From Cryptomeria japonica (Eukaryota; Streptophyta; Pinopsida; Cupressales; Cupressaceae), in assembly GCF_030272615.1 (NCBI RefSeq), contig NC_081410.1, positions 117,867,140 to 117,931,139 on the forward strand: a stretch of 64,000 bases of DNA, given 5' to 3'. Below are positions 35,096-47,195 of this stretch, piece by piece (the stretch's first letter is position 1; each line of letters opens with the position of its first letter). The notes under the pieces were generated by a model. The model had not been told where the DNA came from and ran no database searches. It worked only from the letters and a program-made list of their open reading frames with translations. Made by a program: the position numbers and the translations under genes.

Positions 35096-36399
35096 TGTAG
35101 ACCCCATGTTTCCATGCTTGAATTTCGTAAATGTTGAAATAGGGAATAAGGACGATCACAAGATCCTTAACTATCAAAGCAATTCCAAACACAAATCAAT
35201 GAATTGAAATACATAAACGAAAGAATTAAACAATTAACATAATTGAAAACCCCCTCAATTGCATTGTATCTTCCATTGCTCTTCTCCTTAGTTGTTGTTG
35301 AATGGCTGTCAGGTATTGCACTGATTTCTTGCATAGATTAGCAACTATTTTGAAGACTGTGATCTTGCTTGAAAATGAGAAAAGGGATTGAATTTATAGA
35401 TTTTCAACACAAAGGAGGTGAGCATTTGAACTCAAGTGTTGATTGATAGTGAACTAAAATTGATTGCTCGGTGAAATCAATAGATTGATCTGTTAACATA
35501 ATTGATTGAAATGCATAAATGAAATAATTAAACAATTAACATAATTGAAAACCCCCTCAATTGCATTGTAGCTTCCACTGCTCTTCTCCTTAGTTGTTGT
35601 GAAATTGATTGATCGGTGAACTCAATAGATTGATCTGTTAACATAATCGATTTATTTGTTAACTCATTTGATTGGAGAGTGAACTCAATTGATTGAAGAG
35701 TGAACTCAATTGATTAACTAGTAGACTGAATAGACTAGTCACTTGACTAAATTGATTGAGAGAGAACTGATTAGATGGATTAGAAGACTTAAATGATTGA
35801 TTAGTTATAAAAAGCTGATTTTGAGTGAAAATGAGAAATTGAGGAGTTAATTGATTTTATCAATCAGTTTGATTTCAACATGTGTTGTAGGATTTTGAAA
35901 TTGAATTTGATTTTCATTTTCAATTTGGATTTGAATTTGGACTTTCGAATGCTGAAATGCACATAAAATTAACTGAAATTCACATTTGGTGAAATGTTAA
36001 TTTGGAAGAAATGAAATTAATTGGAATGATATGAAATTCGAATTTGGGGAAAATGAAATGAAATTAATTGGAATTAGAATTTTGGGAATTAGAGGAATAA
36101 TTAATTAATTTAAATAATTTAAATGAAATTATTTAAACATTAGAAATGGAATTTAATTAAATAATAAAGATTATTTTAGTAAGGAAAATGTCGCCATTAA
36201 TTAAATAATTAATATTTAATTAATATATAGAAGAGTATTAATTGATTAAATTGATTTGAGAATAGAAAATTGAATAATTAGCAATGTTGAATGTGATAAT
36301 CAGAAGAACTAATTAGTTTAATCAAATAATTAAAGAATTACTTATTAAGTAGATGAATAATTAGTATGTGATCAATGAGACATTTTTTAGGTGTCTACA
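35096..36399 (+). mobile_element. LTR of a PMD-bearing element
   Basis: Begins TGTAGACCCCATGTTT and ends aggtgtctaca, giving TGTAGAC/GTCTACA inverted ends. It interrupts unit B; unit A reads through at about 22,840. It is very AT-rich, with many ttgattg and gaattaatt motifs. No second LTR is found on the right, where unit B homology resumes at 39,949 after a 220-bp gap, so the right end seems to have been deleted. Confidence 0.6.
35228..35606. repeat. Direct duplication, period about 302 bp
   Basis: The block caattaacataattgaaaac through ctcttctccttagttgttg occurs at about 35,231-35,300 and again at about 35,533-35,604, inside the LTR. Confidence 0.85.
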
Positions 36400-36767
36400 T
36401 TTGCCCCTCTTTGACACAATGTCAAAACAATGTTGTTTCAAAGAAAACGAAAAAAATTTGCTCGTATGCCCCATTGACACTTAGGGTGTAAATATTCCCC
36501 CTTGAAAAAAGTGGTCGATTTTTTTTGAAATTAAGACCATTTTTTGAAAATATGATAGTTATCGTTTGTGTGAAGTTTGGCGAGGTTTTGATCTCATTTG
36601 ATATGGCTACGACTGCATTGAATTTGGAGGGGATCACAACTTTCAAGGTGGCAAAAACCCTAATTGTGAGCTATAAATTGAAAATTGGTTTTGATTTTAG
36701 CTCATTTGTACTCATTTGCATTGTAGGTCCTTTGAGATTTTAGTGCTTTCAACGTCCTTGGATCGAG

Positions 36768-39200
36768 ATGGCAGGTCATAGAGTGAGGTTGCATTTGTTT
36801 GAGCGAGTGTGACCATATCAGAGACCTCCCAACATTGGCAACATGGTGAGTCAAAAATTTTGCACATTTTTGTTTGTTTTTTCCAAAAAAATTCATCGAT
36901 GTGTAAATGTGCAAAAATTAGCTAATTCGCAATTGAGTGTCGTTTTATTCGCAATTGATAATATTAGTTCGCATTTGATAGTAATAATTCACAATTGCTT
37001 TTTTATCTCGCATTTGATAATATTGATTCGCAATTGCAACTTTTAGTTCACAATTGCTTTTAACAGTATGTACTTGCATTAAATAGTTCACAATTGTTAT
37101 TTTTGATTCGCAATTGGCAGTAATGTGAATTTCTTTGTGTTTTTTCTCATGATGCGAATGATGTATCTAATTCATTTTCCTCTTTGTTAAATGCAGGATA
37201 ATTATCTAGTCTTGGTTGCAAGACAGATGAGGCTAGATGGTCTTGATCGACGTCATGAGTTAGATGTCGAGGATACAACTCTGCTTTGACAGGTTGTATT
37301 ATACCATATAGTGCCCTTGCCTGAGGTTATGACCAACAGGGCCATGATGACTGCATTGATTGAGCAATGGCATTTAGAGACTTACTCATTTCATCTTTCG
37401 ATAGGTGAGGCATCCATCACACTTGAGGATGTGTTGTGTATTCTATACATTCCCATATTTGGTGCACACGTTACATTTGATCGTAGTGATGGAGTATCTG
37501 CCTTGTGCGCTTTGTTTGAGTGTTTTTAGGATGATCTTCATATCTAAGGTCAGTATGAGATTCATTGGGATGATTTATATTATGATGATCTCACTGTTAT
37601 TCTTTGTTGCACTATTGCTGGATTATTGATCCTCGATAGACGTACCCATGGTTTCTCTATTAGATGGGGACGAGTGATTCATGATATGGTTATTGATAGA
37701 CAAGTGTTTGCTTGGGGTCCCCGTCTTCTTGCCACTTTATATCATCAGATGCATGGGATTGTATATTTACAGCAGAAATCCATTGGATGTGGTGTTACTT
37801 TGCTCCACATATGGGCATGGGAGCACATTTCTATATTTTGGCCTATGATACATGTTGATTTACAGCTAGAGCAACCATATGCTTATAGCTATACTATTGG
37901 AATGAGACATAGGGCGTCGAGTAACATTTTGTATTGGCTTCATTAGATTGATACATTACAATGCTTCTCATGGAGACCTTATCTTACTTTTCCTCATTGG
38001 GCTGATGATGCCCAACATCTTCCTTTTTGCTGACAACAGAGATACCTTATTGGGCGAGATGTTGGTGGTCACAGGGTTATTGATATGTATATTCTTAGCT
38101 GTGTACTCTGACAATTTGGGGAGATATAGGGTGTTCCAAATGTCACAGCCTCTTTTGCTTGTACTACTCATGAGATTGGTGATTGGGGTGCATGTGTGCA
38201 ACCTCATGTTGCCACTGTAGAGTTTGAAGCTCTTTCTCTTGTTTAGTGGGGTTGGTTAGTTGGTTTTGTAGATCTAGGGACTACAACACAATATAGCGTA
38301 TGGTAGATACACTATAGGTTCATACCTTTAACATATTATACAGTTCTGATTAGAGCCCAATAGATTAAGTATTACAGGAGTCCCAGGGGGAGAGGGAGAG
38401 GATGAGGTAGAGATGGAGGAGGGATAGATGGAGGAGGGAGAGATGGAGGTTGAGGAGGATGGGATAGAGGAGGTAGAGATGGAGGTCAGGATAGGGGCCA
38501 GATAGATCTGATAGTAGCAGTTGCAGAGAAGGTTGAGAGTGGAGAGGAGGATGTGGATGTCGGTGGAGACACTGCATCTATGAGTAGTTTTGGTGAGAGT
38601 GGGAGTGATGAGTCAGTATTAGGTTCATCAAGCAGTGATGGGGATGGTGGACATGATATTGATATGCCCCAGGCCATGGAGATAGGAGGTGTGGAGGGAG
38701 GCGATGAGGAAGGAGACGATGATGAGGAGGGAATGAGGGCTCTAGTTAGGAGTTTGGACGACTTAGTAACTACCTTGTGGCAACGAAGGATGGAGGATAG
38801 AGATCAGTATTGGCGGGCGATGGAGGAGTTGACTACAGAGAGGGACCAGATAGCCGCTAAGAGAGATCGACTATAGAGAGAGGGATGAGCTAGGAAGTCG
38901 GGCGGACTCAAATCACCATGGATGCATATGATAAGTTATTTGGGCCAGTGATAGAGGCACGGAGCCAGGCAGATAGATATTTTGCTACTACATAGGAGGC
39001 TATATACTATAGGCAGGCTTATGAGAGAGCCATTCCATAAGGCCAAAGAGAGCCTAGTTTTAGCGCTTTCATGGGGAGGAGATTGAGTAGGTCTACCTCT
39101 CGATAGAATAACAGTGGAGGAGTGATGGGTCCACCTAGGGTGTCATCAGGACAGACTAGTGCTAGGTGAGACATGCCTACTGATAGGGGCAACATTGGTT
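36768..39200 (+). pseudogene. Plant mobile domain (PMD/MAIN-like) gene, decayed
   Basis: A two-exon plus-strand gene. Exon 1, 36768-36845, starts MAGHRVRLHLFER and ends PPNIGNM; a GT-AG intron of 351 bp (36846-37196) follows in phase 0; exon 2 continues DNYLVLVARQMRLDGLDRRH. The domain shows PLPEVMTNRAMMTALIEQWH, SFHLSIGEASITLEDVLCIL, LDRRTHGFSIRWGRVIHDM, LATLYHQMHGIVYLQQK and LIGRDVGGHRVIDMYI, as in plant MAIN/PMD proteins related to PP7-long-form annotations. After a Gly/Arg/Asp-rich linker the tail is acidic (38553-38876) then coiled (RRMEDRDQYWRAMEELTTER). One frame runs from 37197 to 38876 with several stops (TGA near 37288, TAG 37527-37529, TAG near 37944, others); a frame change near 38,890 precedes the Ser-rich C-terminus. 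PMD genes are often carried by plant transposable elements. Confidence 0.78.
36915..37125. repeat. Degenerate TCGCAATTG array in intron
   Basis: About eight spaced copies of ttcgcaattg, ttcgcatttg or ttcacaattg separated by about 15-30 bases of T-rich sequence, within the PMD gene intron. Confidence 0.75.
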
Positions 39201-39948
39201 GAGATGCTTTGTTATTGATGGTGTATCATAGATACGATGTATTTTGACACATTGATGAGATATATGAGATGCATTCTTTGTGATGAGTTATGCCTTATTT
39301 GATGGTGCATTCTATGATATAATGTTTTTGTTTTTTATGCTTATTTGATGATGCGACTAATGTGAATGTGATATGATGCGGTATATGTAATGTGTCTTTA
39401 TTTTATGAGGAATGAATCTATGTGCGATAATGATCTAAAATTGCCTAAGTGAAATGCTTGTGACAATGCAAATGTTATGCAAAATGTGAATGTGCAAAAA
39501 TGGTCTAATGCAACATTATATGTAGATGTGAAATGATTTAAATAAAAATACATTGTGATGTTTTTGTTGTGTCAAAATAGGTGTTGAAAATTTGTGAATT
39601 TTGGAAGAAATGTTAGTGGTTAGATGGAAATAGATAATAAATGATGAACTAATTGAACCAACCTTTATTTTTTCTAGAAATAGAATTGATAAAATCAACT
39701 CGATTGATTAAACGTTGATTAGAAAGTCTTTGTTGCTTAGTGCAATACATTATCATCATTGAGCCTTATTATGTAACAATGGAACTTATTACACCAGGGT
39801 ATGAGGAACCAAGATGTATAGATATATCATTGCAAGAAACAAACACATAGAAAAAAAGGAATGAACCCTCCATTTCGGAAATTATGTTGGGAGTTGAGGT
39901 ATGTGCAGTATTGACAGATAGAATGTACTTATCACAGACACCCACAAC
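39201..39948. other. 3' flank of the PMD gene, no gene
   Basis: AT-rich with many atgatg and gatatgat stretches. No LTR matching 35096-36399 is found here. Confidence 0.4.
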
Positions 39949-42270
39949 ACAATTATGTATATGCAGATATTATGATGAAGTGGTTCATGTATTTCATAGG
40001 TTATACCACTAGAGAGTGGTATAAAGGTTTAACTAAGCAAAGTATTGTCATGTGGAAAAAAATTAAATATCTTTAAGAAACAATATAGAGACATAGTACA
40101 CCTAAGGTTCATAATATATGAATTCACCAACAATACCAAGGGAGTAAAGAGATGATATTTGACTTAAATGCTAGCTTATTAAGATCAATATTAATAATTC
40201 TCTAGAATATATGACCAAATGAAGTTGTGTTTAGTGTATATTAAAATGCATAGAATGATAAAATAGGATAAATAATTATTGAGGGATAAAAATCCTCTCA
40301 CCATCAAAGAACAATATTAGATGGCCAAAAAAATTGAGACTAATGCAAAGGGCTTGAAAAAGTAGGCTTCATATCGAAGATAAGTTGGATAAATTTAATG
40401 AAACTTTCAAAAGAGTTGAACTATAAAGTGGCCAAAAATGAGAGATGAATCTCTCTTGATAGTCAAGTTCATTCAAGACAAGAGAGGCCAATAAATTTAA
40501 AATATATATCTTATAATAAATGATAAAACAGTTAAAGACATAAGCAATTTGGGTCAAAGAAGACTTGATCTGATTTTTTTTACCAAAGGCTCTTTATTAA
40601 TTAAAAGGATATAATGTAAACTCTATTGAAGAAATTCCTTGGTGTGAAGCATGTCAAATACCATTATTCTACTCAAGTTCGTTGTTGATTTAGTTATGGC
40701 GGAAGGGGAAATAGATTATGAGGATTGTGCCAAAGAAGAAACATAAAACAATGGTCATGATGGTCAAGACATAAACATGATCCACACATATAATCATCTA
40801 GATAAAAAAAAATTCTCATGTGACAATAGAAGGTTGAAAGAACCTTATCATCATTTAAAAAAAATCTCTAATAGTGATTAGGAAGATCCATATGTTAATA
40901 ATCTTAATTTCTCACAATTATTTTTTGTTTTTTTTTAAAGATATAGATTAGGAAGGCCTATTGATGAGGAAGTCAAAGCTCTCACTTTCAAAATTGTCAC
41001 TTGGGTTAAGTGATTGTAATTTGAGAAATAAGAAAGGTAGAAAGATCCCCAAAAATGAGAAATTTGGAGGGATCTTTCTGGAAATAAAAGATTATAAGAT
41101 AAAACCTAGTGTAGCTCCATAAGAACTTGCAATAGAAATGTTAAAGAACAAGAAGTTTGTTGCGATGGAATCTCCCAATCTAGTTAATAAGTATATCATG
41201 GGGGTCAAGGTAGTTTATCTAGACCCTACTTGCAAGAATTATCCAAGAAGTATAGGTTGAATGCCTAAACATGAAAAAAAAGCTAGGAATGATGAGTCTA
41301 AAAAATGGATTGTCTCAACACAAAGAAAAGTTATCTTTTCATGATCCCTTAGCTCATTATCCTTATTGTAAATGTAATTATTATGCCTTTGAATTCTCTA
41401 ATACCAAAGTACACCACACTTGACATGGTCTAGGTTCCTAGTCAAATTAAAATATTGATCCCTTTGTGCTATAGGCTATGAGAATTCTAGATCATGTGCA
41501 CATGACACTATCTTTTACTAATGGAGCTCAAATGTTAAGTGATCATACTACATAGTGGATAGATACTTTGAACACAAATGAAAGTAAAAAATTGGTCCAA
41601 TAGAGATGACTACTGACATTCAAGTTTACTTATTTGTCTTTATGAATAAGTGGATAATTGCTTCATAATTTTATGGTCGACTCAAGTGCTTGTATCAATG
41701 CCATTAAATTATAAGTTATGAATGAATTGAGATTGAAGATATTAAGATATTTTAGAAAACAAATTTGATGGACTTTAGAGATATCCCAACATCAAGATTG
41801 TAGGTGAAGTTGATTTCAAGCTTACATATTTTCTTAGCATGACATATACAATAGTATAACATTTGTAGTTTACCCATCTAAATATGGGATGCTCTTGTCA
41901 AGGAACCGATTTTCTACTATTGAGGGTAGCATTCAAATGGATTCTTCTTAAGCTACTATCATAATAAATACAAAAGGATTCAAGCTTGTGGGAGAACATA
42001 AAAGGTTGCATGTAGCAGAAGACCCGACAAGTAAAATCAATGAAAATTTCAATATAGATAACAAATTTAAATAATTTATTGGACTTATGACATGGATAAC
42101 ATAAAATAGATCACAATGAAATGCTTATAAATGAGGAACCTTATTCTAATAACATGTGGGAAATTATTTTTTATGATGTCTTCTCTAAAGAAGGATCCAA
42201 GGAAAGCATTGTGCTTCTGTCATTAGAAAAAATATCATTTAATTCTCTTTCAAATTAAAATTGTAATGCA
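39949..42270 (+). pseudogene. Old retroelement gag-protease relic (copy B and beyond)
   Basis: The first 800 bp match the gag-like relic of unit A. Beyond the duplication end at 40,755 further plus-strand blocks appear in different frames: NKYIMGVKVVYLDPTCKNYP, HDPLAHYPYCKCNYYAFEF, NFMVDSSACINAI (protease-like, D-S-S in place of D-S-G) and PSKYGMLLSRNRFSTIEGSI followed by QMDSS. The order and the last two blocks recall the protease region of Ty3/gypsy polyproteins. Stops and frame changes are dense; nothing could be expressed. Strand and class are fairly clear, the lineage is not. Confidence 0.45.
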
Positions 42271-43570
42271 CAAATAAAATAGTGGAGTACAATTCTTTGT
42301 TATTAGGAATAAATGGAGCCTTAGCTGGTCAAATCTCAAATAAGAGGAACATATGTGAAAAATAACAAGAGATTAAGTATACTTTCTTATCTCAAAATTT
42401 TCAATGATAATGACATATTTGAAAACACCAATGATAAACTTGAGCAAATTACATGTCAAACAACACCAAATAAAATAACATGGACAACTTGCACAAATGA
42501 CTAAAAAATTTCCCACAACTTCCTATTGATATAATTTTTATTTGTACAACAAGATGCACTATTATGAAAATCATTACAATTATAAATCTACAATAAACAA
42601 TGAACATGTTGAACAAATGAACTTTCTTGCAAATCTATTAAGCTCCAATGCAATCCTTGAGTGAGAATTCCCTTAATAACCATATATTTTTTCATACTCT
42701 GGTTTTAATAACCAATGCATTTTCATCCATTAATCACAATATCATATGGTTTTTTGTACATAAAAGGAATCTCAAACACAAAATGATGTATTAATGGATG
42801 ATTTGAAAATGAAAAGTTTTCCAAGTTTTATATTTTACACATGAAAGATAAAACAAGTTAGCCTAATCCTACATTGGTAATAATGTCCAAATTCAAATTT
42901 TACAAATTACATATCATGTCTATCCTATAGGCCTTACAAAATTCAAAGTTTTGAGGTTTATCCTTCTGTAATACCAAGTTGATTCATCTTCCTTTGGTGC
43001 CTTTAATCTCAAAAGCCCAACAAAATCCTTGTCTGTCTTTTTTCCAATTTTTTAGGGTTTCTTGTTCTTTCCTACCACTCTGTCACTGATCACATGATAT
43101 TTTTGATAACTAATCTCCTACAATTCTATGAGTCCTCTCCAATATTTAAAGTTGGTATAGGTTACATTGTATCTTTGATCCTTGATTCTTAACATTTTTA
43201 TCACTTATGTGAAGTAGTAGCTTCAATCCTTAATGCTCAACATTTCTTGGACGTGTATCAAGAAGCACATGTGATCCTTGATTCCCAACATCTCCCTACC
43301 ATATGTCAAGAAATATCCCCAATCCCCTATCCACAATATTTCCTTGAGTTCATTTTAATAATTCTATATATTTTTGGAAGGGGGACTTGACATGTCCTCC
43401 CTCCTCAAGATTGTTTGTCCTCTAGTAATGCAAGTCAAGATGCTCGAGTATCTTAGGTCCTTCCCATGTGGCTTCTTCAACAAGTAGGATTTACCATTAA
43501 ATTATATAATTTGTAATACTCCTATTTATCTAGTGTTTTACTCAAGTATCCATCACTTCTTCTAAGATCA
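42271..43570. other. No gene recognised
   Basis: AT-rich DNA. At 43,190-43,330 there is a run of related cttgattcccaacatctccc-like phrases (ccttgattcttaacattttt, ccttaatgctcaacatttct) with a period near 60-70 bases. The sequence from about 43,400 (ggacttgacatgtcctccctcctcaagat) resembles the end of a gypsy pol/LTR junction. Confidence 0.35.
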
Positions 43571-43587
43571 TAATAAAACTACTCTCC

Positions 43588-43812
43588 TCATATAAGGATG
43601 GAAACTCCTAAGGGCATAATATGTTGACCAAGAGCTTTCTTCAAGAAAGACACTTGGAACACATCATGAATCTTGATATTTTGTAGAAGCTCCAAATCAT
43701 AGGCTACTTCATCTATCCTCTTCATATCCTTGTAAGGTCCATAATATTGTTTTTTAAAATTTTCAACTCCACTCTTTTTAATAGAAGCATGCATATATGG
43801 ATACAATCTCAA
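43588..43812 (-). pseudogene. Ty3/gypsy integrase C-terminal fragment
   Basis: Minus strand peptide contains KKQYYGPYKDMKRIDEVAYD, LELLQNIKIHDVFQVSFLKK and ALGQHI. This is the GPY/F-like module at the C-terminal end of gypsy integrases, followed by the usual HDVFHVS-type phrase. Nothing of the integrase core is visible upstream. It may belong with the minus-strand gag-protease relic at 45,697-48,720, with the middle lost or displaced. Confidence 0.8.
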
Positions 43813-43829
43813 TAATACAAAGTATCACA

Positions 43830-45690
43830 CCTCAAAAGTCCCCTTTGTCCTTTTTTGAGCTACATAAGTCCTTTGTTGAATCTATACTCCCTACAAACTA
43901 TCATTTAGTGCCCTCAATATGTCTTGAATTTGATTATTTAGGTAACCTATTGTGGGTACTCTACTATCTAAAATCAATAAGTTAGTGTATATGGTGGAAA
44001 TTGGGTTAACTACTCTAAGCATGTAAACTAGGACTCAAACCCATTCACATCAATACACATTAAGGAAATGACCAATAGTAAATTGGATAAGTTAGAATGA
44101 TTAAATGCAATAACTAGAGCTAATGATGCAAAATTGAGAGTAATAAGCATAAGTGGTAAGCTACAGACTAGATATGCAAACTCTAAGTAAAAATCTGGGA
44201 ATAAGGAATAGAGAGGAACCTATGTCTACAATTTGAGCCCGAGTGATAGACTATGCCAATAGGAATCCTATTCCTAAAGGTGTCAAATGCTAATATTGAA
44301 AATAGATTCAAGGCTAGCATGTTGCTTTGAATATCTCCCTGAAATTTCCTTAGAAAAAGTGTCAAACACTAGGGTTCCCTAGCATCTAGAATTTTCTGCT
44401 TCTTCTAAGTCTAGTTCTCTTTACCTTAGTTTGTGCTATTTGAATCTATATTCCTTCTCCATTGAATATGCAACCTACAGACACAAGAGAGGAAAAATGG
44501 TGTTGAGTTGATAGGGGTTTGCCTAGGTCAAATCCTAGGTTTGAAATTAACCCTATAATGATGAATACATAGAAAAGAGAACTTACCCTTAGAGGGTAGA
44601 GGCTAGATCTATAATAAAATGCTAAATTGAAATGTTATACCTTCATTAATAAATCTCCCCTTCCTTGAAGCCTTTATGAAAGATTGGTGCTGCTATGTAG
44701 GATCTCATGCATGTCTTCACATAAATTTAATCATGGATGCCATCTTGAATTCTTGAAAACTTGATTACTTGACCTCTCCTTCACTTTATTTATGATGCTT
44801 GATTGGTTCCTCAATGGAATTGAATTGGAAACTTGTGGAGAGATATTTCAAATGAGGGGATAATAATTTCTTTTGTACCTATCCTCATGAAATGTGTTGA
44901 AAATTATGAAGAAGACCGACACCACATCATTTTCTGTTGAACTTTTTCTGATCGTTGAAGGATTCAAATTTAGGCCCTTATGGCTTATAATATGGCACCT
45001 AACACCCTAGTCTAGTCCTTTTGGACTCCAAAAAGGTCAAGAAGCAAGATTTGACACTAGTTTGAGTAGAATTAGGCATAATCAGTGCATAGAAGGCAAA
45101 AACACTAAAGTGAGGCCCAAATGAGCATGAAATTGTTTGAGGATACAATTTATGACACTACATTTAGCACATCACAATAGTGAAATGCCCCAAAGCATAG
45201 GAAAATTAAAGGTGATGGTTCACAAGACACAAAGAGAGAACACAAGGGATCCACTATCTAGGGTTAGTATGTGCATCAACTAAATCATGTATATCAAATA
45301 TATTTTTATTGAATTGACCTCATGCCCCAAGATGAACTACGATCACAATGGAAGAAGAGAACATAAGATTATCAATACAAGTCCTTTTGGTTCAACATCG
45401 AAGAGACCAAAACGAGAGATCTCAACACTTTGTATCATCACAAAGTAGATAATACAAAATCACATTCGCAACAAGAGAACATTTTTGACTCAACATGAAT
45501 AGGACATATAGAATAAGTGAGATACAAATAGAGGTATGTCACAATAGATCTGATCCCTTCATTGCCCTGTGCTAATAGAGAAACAAGGATCATCAAAAAA
45601 GATCTCAACATAACACAAATACATGCCAAGCATCACTTCATAGGGAGCACATAACATGTAAGAAAATATAGAAAATAATCTACTACACAA
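43830..45690. repeat. LTR-like dispersed repeat, no gene
   Basis: The part at 44,480-44,570 shares ggggtttgcctaggtcaaat and ttgaaattaacc with 80-150. Sequence around 44,210-44,360 and 44,990-45,250 is non-coding and AT-rich. I could not find matching ends, so the boundaries of the repeat are open. Confidence 0.4.
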
Positions 45691-45696
45691 GTGAAG

Positions 45697-46449
45697 CTAG
45701 TCTAGCAAATCATCCACCTCCCAATCTTGCTTAACATCTTTTAGAGATTGTGGACAAGATGCAAGAGGAGCCACAACAAATATGGTAGATGGAGCTATCG
45801 CAAGTGCCAAAAAAGAACCATTCTCTAATGATGAATCATTATGTGTGTCACTAGGAGCTAAAGTTAAAGATTTTGAAGATCTCAAAGATATATCATGATT
45901 AATCTCAACAAGTTCATACATATCATCATAATAATTAATATCCATATTATTCATATCAACATCATCATCCAAATTAATCACAATGGGAGATATCATGAAT
46001 GGAGGAGATGAAGAAGAACAATCATTTTGCATAGAAATCTCAAAATTTTTATGATGATGATCGAGATAAAGCTCCTCCCTAGGATTAGGTGAAGGTTTGA
46101 AATCTGGTACCAAGTCAACCTTTGACTGGTTAGGCTAGGAAATTCTTTTAGAATCATGCTCATGAGCCTCAACACAACGTTTTCATCAATGTTATCTCTC
46201 ACTACAATTTCTCTTGTTACAACTTGAATCTTGTGAAGGTTGGGGATCGCTCAACATAAACTTTGTTTCTTCCCTTGTAGGAGGAGGAACAAAAAAAACC
46301 TTACTAGGTTGAGAGATACAAGATGTTGGGTGTTTTTCTCTTAGACCTTTATAAGATTTAGGAGATGGAGCCACAACATATATAGAATAAATGGGAGGTG
46401 TAGAAAGAAATCTAGGTCTAAGATGTGGAGGCGGAATATCCATATCCAT
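45697..46449 (-). pseudogene. Gypsy relic, protein linker after protease
   Basis: Two minus-strand frames (46449-46192 and 46113-45697) encode Pro-rich then acidic sequence: DIPPPHLRPRFLSTPP, and later VINLDDDVDMNNMDINYYDD ending WEVDDLLD. Placed downstream of the retropepsin-like block in the same direction, they look like the variable linker of a gypsy-type polyprotein. No RT follows. Function not assigned. Confidence 0.4.
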
Positions 46450-46527
46450 AGGTGAATCATCATTTGATTTACTTAAGGATGATATCCTTTCAGATTTGTA
46501 CTTTTAATAAGATAAGAAAAGGACATC

Positions 46528-46920
46528 TCAATGAGTTTGCAAAGGTTGAGTTATTTGAGGCCAAAAGAAATCAAGGGTGAATTTTCCATGTTTTGCTAAG
46601 GGCTGATTAATACTATTATTGAGTGTTAAAACATGCCCATTGTGAAGGAATTTCAAACACTTATGAATGGTAGAAGGGATAGCCTTCATAGAATCAAGCC
46701 AAGGGTGTCCCAACTTCACATGGAATTGGTTTATGGTAGGGATAACAACAAAGGTAACATCTAAGCACTTAGTACCAACTTCAACCAGAAGGGTGATGGA
46801 GCCTATAGTGAGACAAGTGAAACCATCACACACCTTAATCATAACATGAAATTTATATATGTATCTTGATATAATTGTTGTGTATAGAAATGTTCTTCCA
46901 TGATAACATTCACTATACAT
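46528..46920 (-). pseudogene. Gypsy retropepsin-like protease
   Basis: Minus-strand open frame with ITLLVEVGTKCLDVTFVVIP, FHVKLGHPWLDSMKAIPSTI and HKCLKFLHNG. The LG-x-PWL motif and surrounding text are characteristic of the C-terminal half of gypsy aspartic proteases. The active-site half should lie upstream at about 46,930-47,060, where a frame reads LIDLICIVNVIMEE, a decayed version of a D-x-G-[ST]-x-x-N-[IV] site. Confidence 0.7.
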
Positions 46921-47195
46921 ATCAGATCTATGAGCATTCCACGTGAGAGCTTTCCTTTAATCTTCGTAGTGATGTATAATGGTGCCATGGATTTATTTCC
47001 TTTATCATTCATACCATCCACTACTATAGTATTAGAATCAATAAAATCTTGAATTCCATGCTTCAATCTATATCACACTTAATATCATGGCCAAATTGAT
47101 GATGGTATTAGCAATAGACTTTAGGATCAAAAGATGGTGGCAAAGGCTTGGGAGTATCTATGGGATGGATGGGAAGAAGCTTTGTCACATTAGAA

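Larger units (their letters stand above)
23913..40755 (+). repeat. Tandem duplication unit B, interrupted
   Basis: Second copy of the 3.8-kb unit: 23,913-24,000, 32,101-35,095 and 39,949-40,755. It is split by a Ty3/gypsy element with 5-bp TSD, a LINE fragment with 15-bp TSD and a PMD-bearing element. The intervening single-copy target sequences are preserved in unit A. Open frames 34141-34419 and 21990-22247 are counterparts in the two copies (FECPSTILK and SLLKFVTIVDKQTKKL-like peptides), with frames not kept, so they are probably not genes. Confidence 0.85.

Noticed and set aside
36915-37125. Regularly spaced repeats considered as a CRISPR-like array
   Set aside because: Repeats are about 10 bp, imperfect and irregularly spaced, in a plant intron with no cas genes.
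38365-38677. Minus-strand Leu/Ser/Pro-rich open frames
   Set aside because: They are antisense to the Gly/Glu/Asp-rich linker of the PMD pseudogene.
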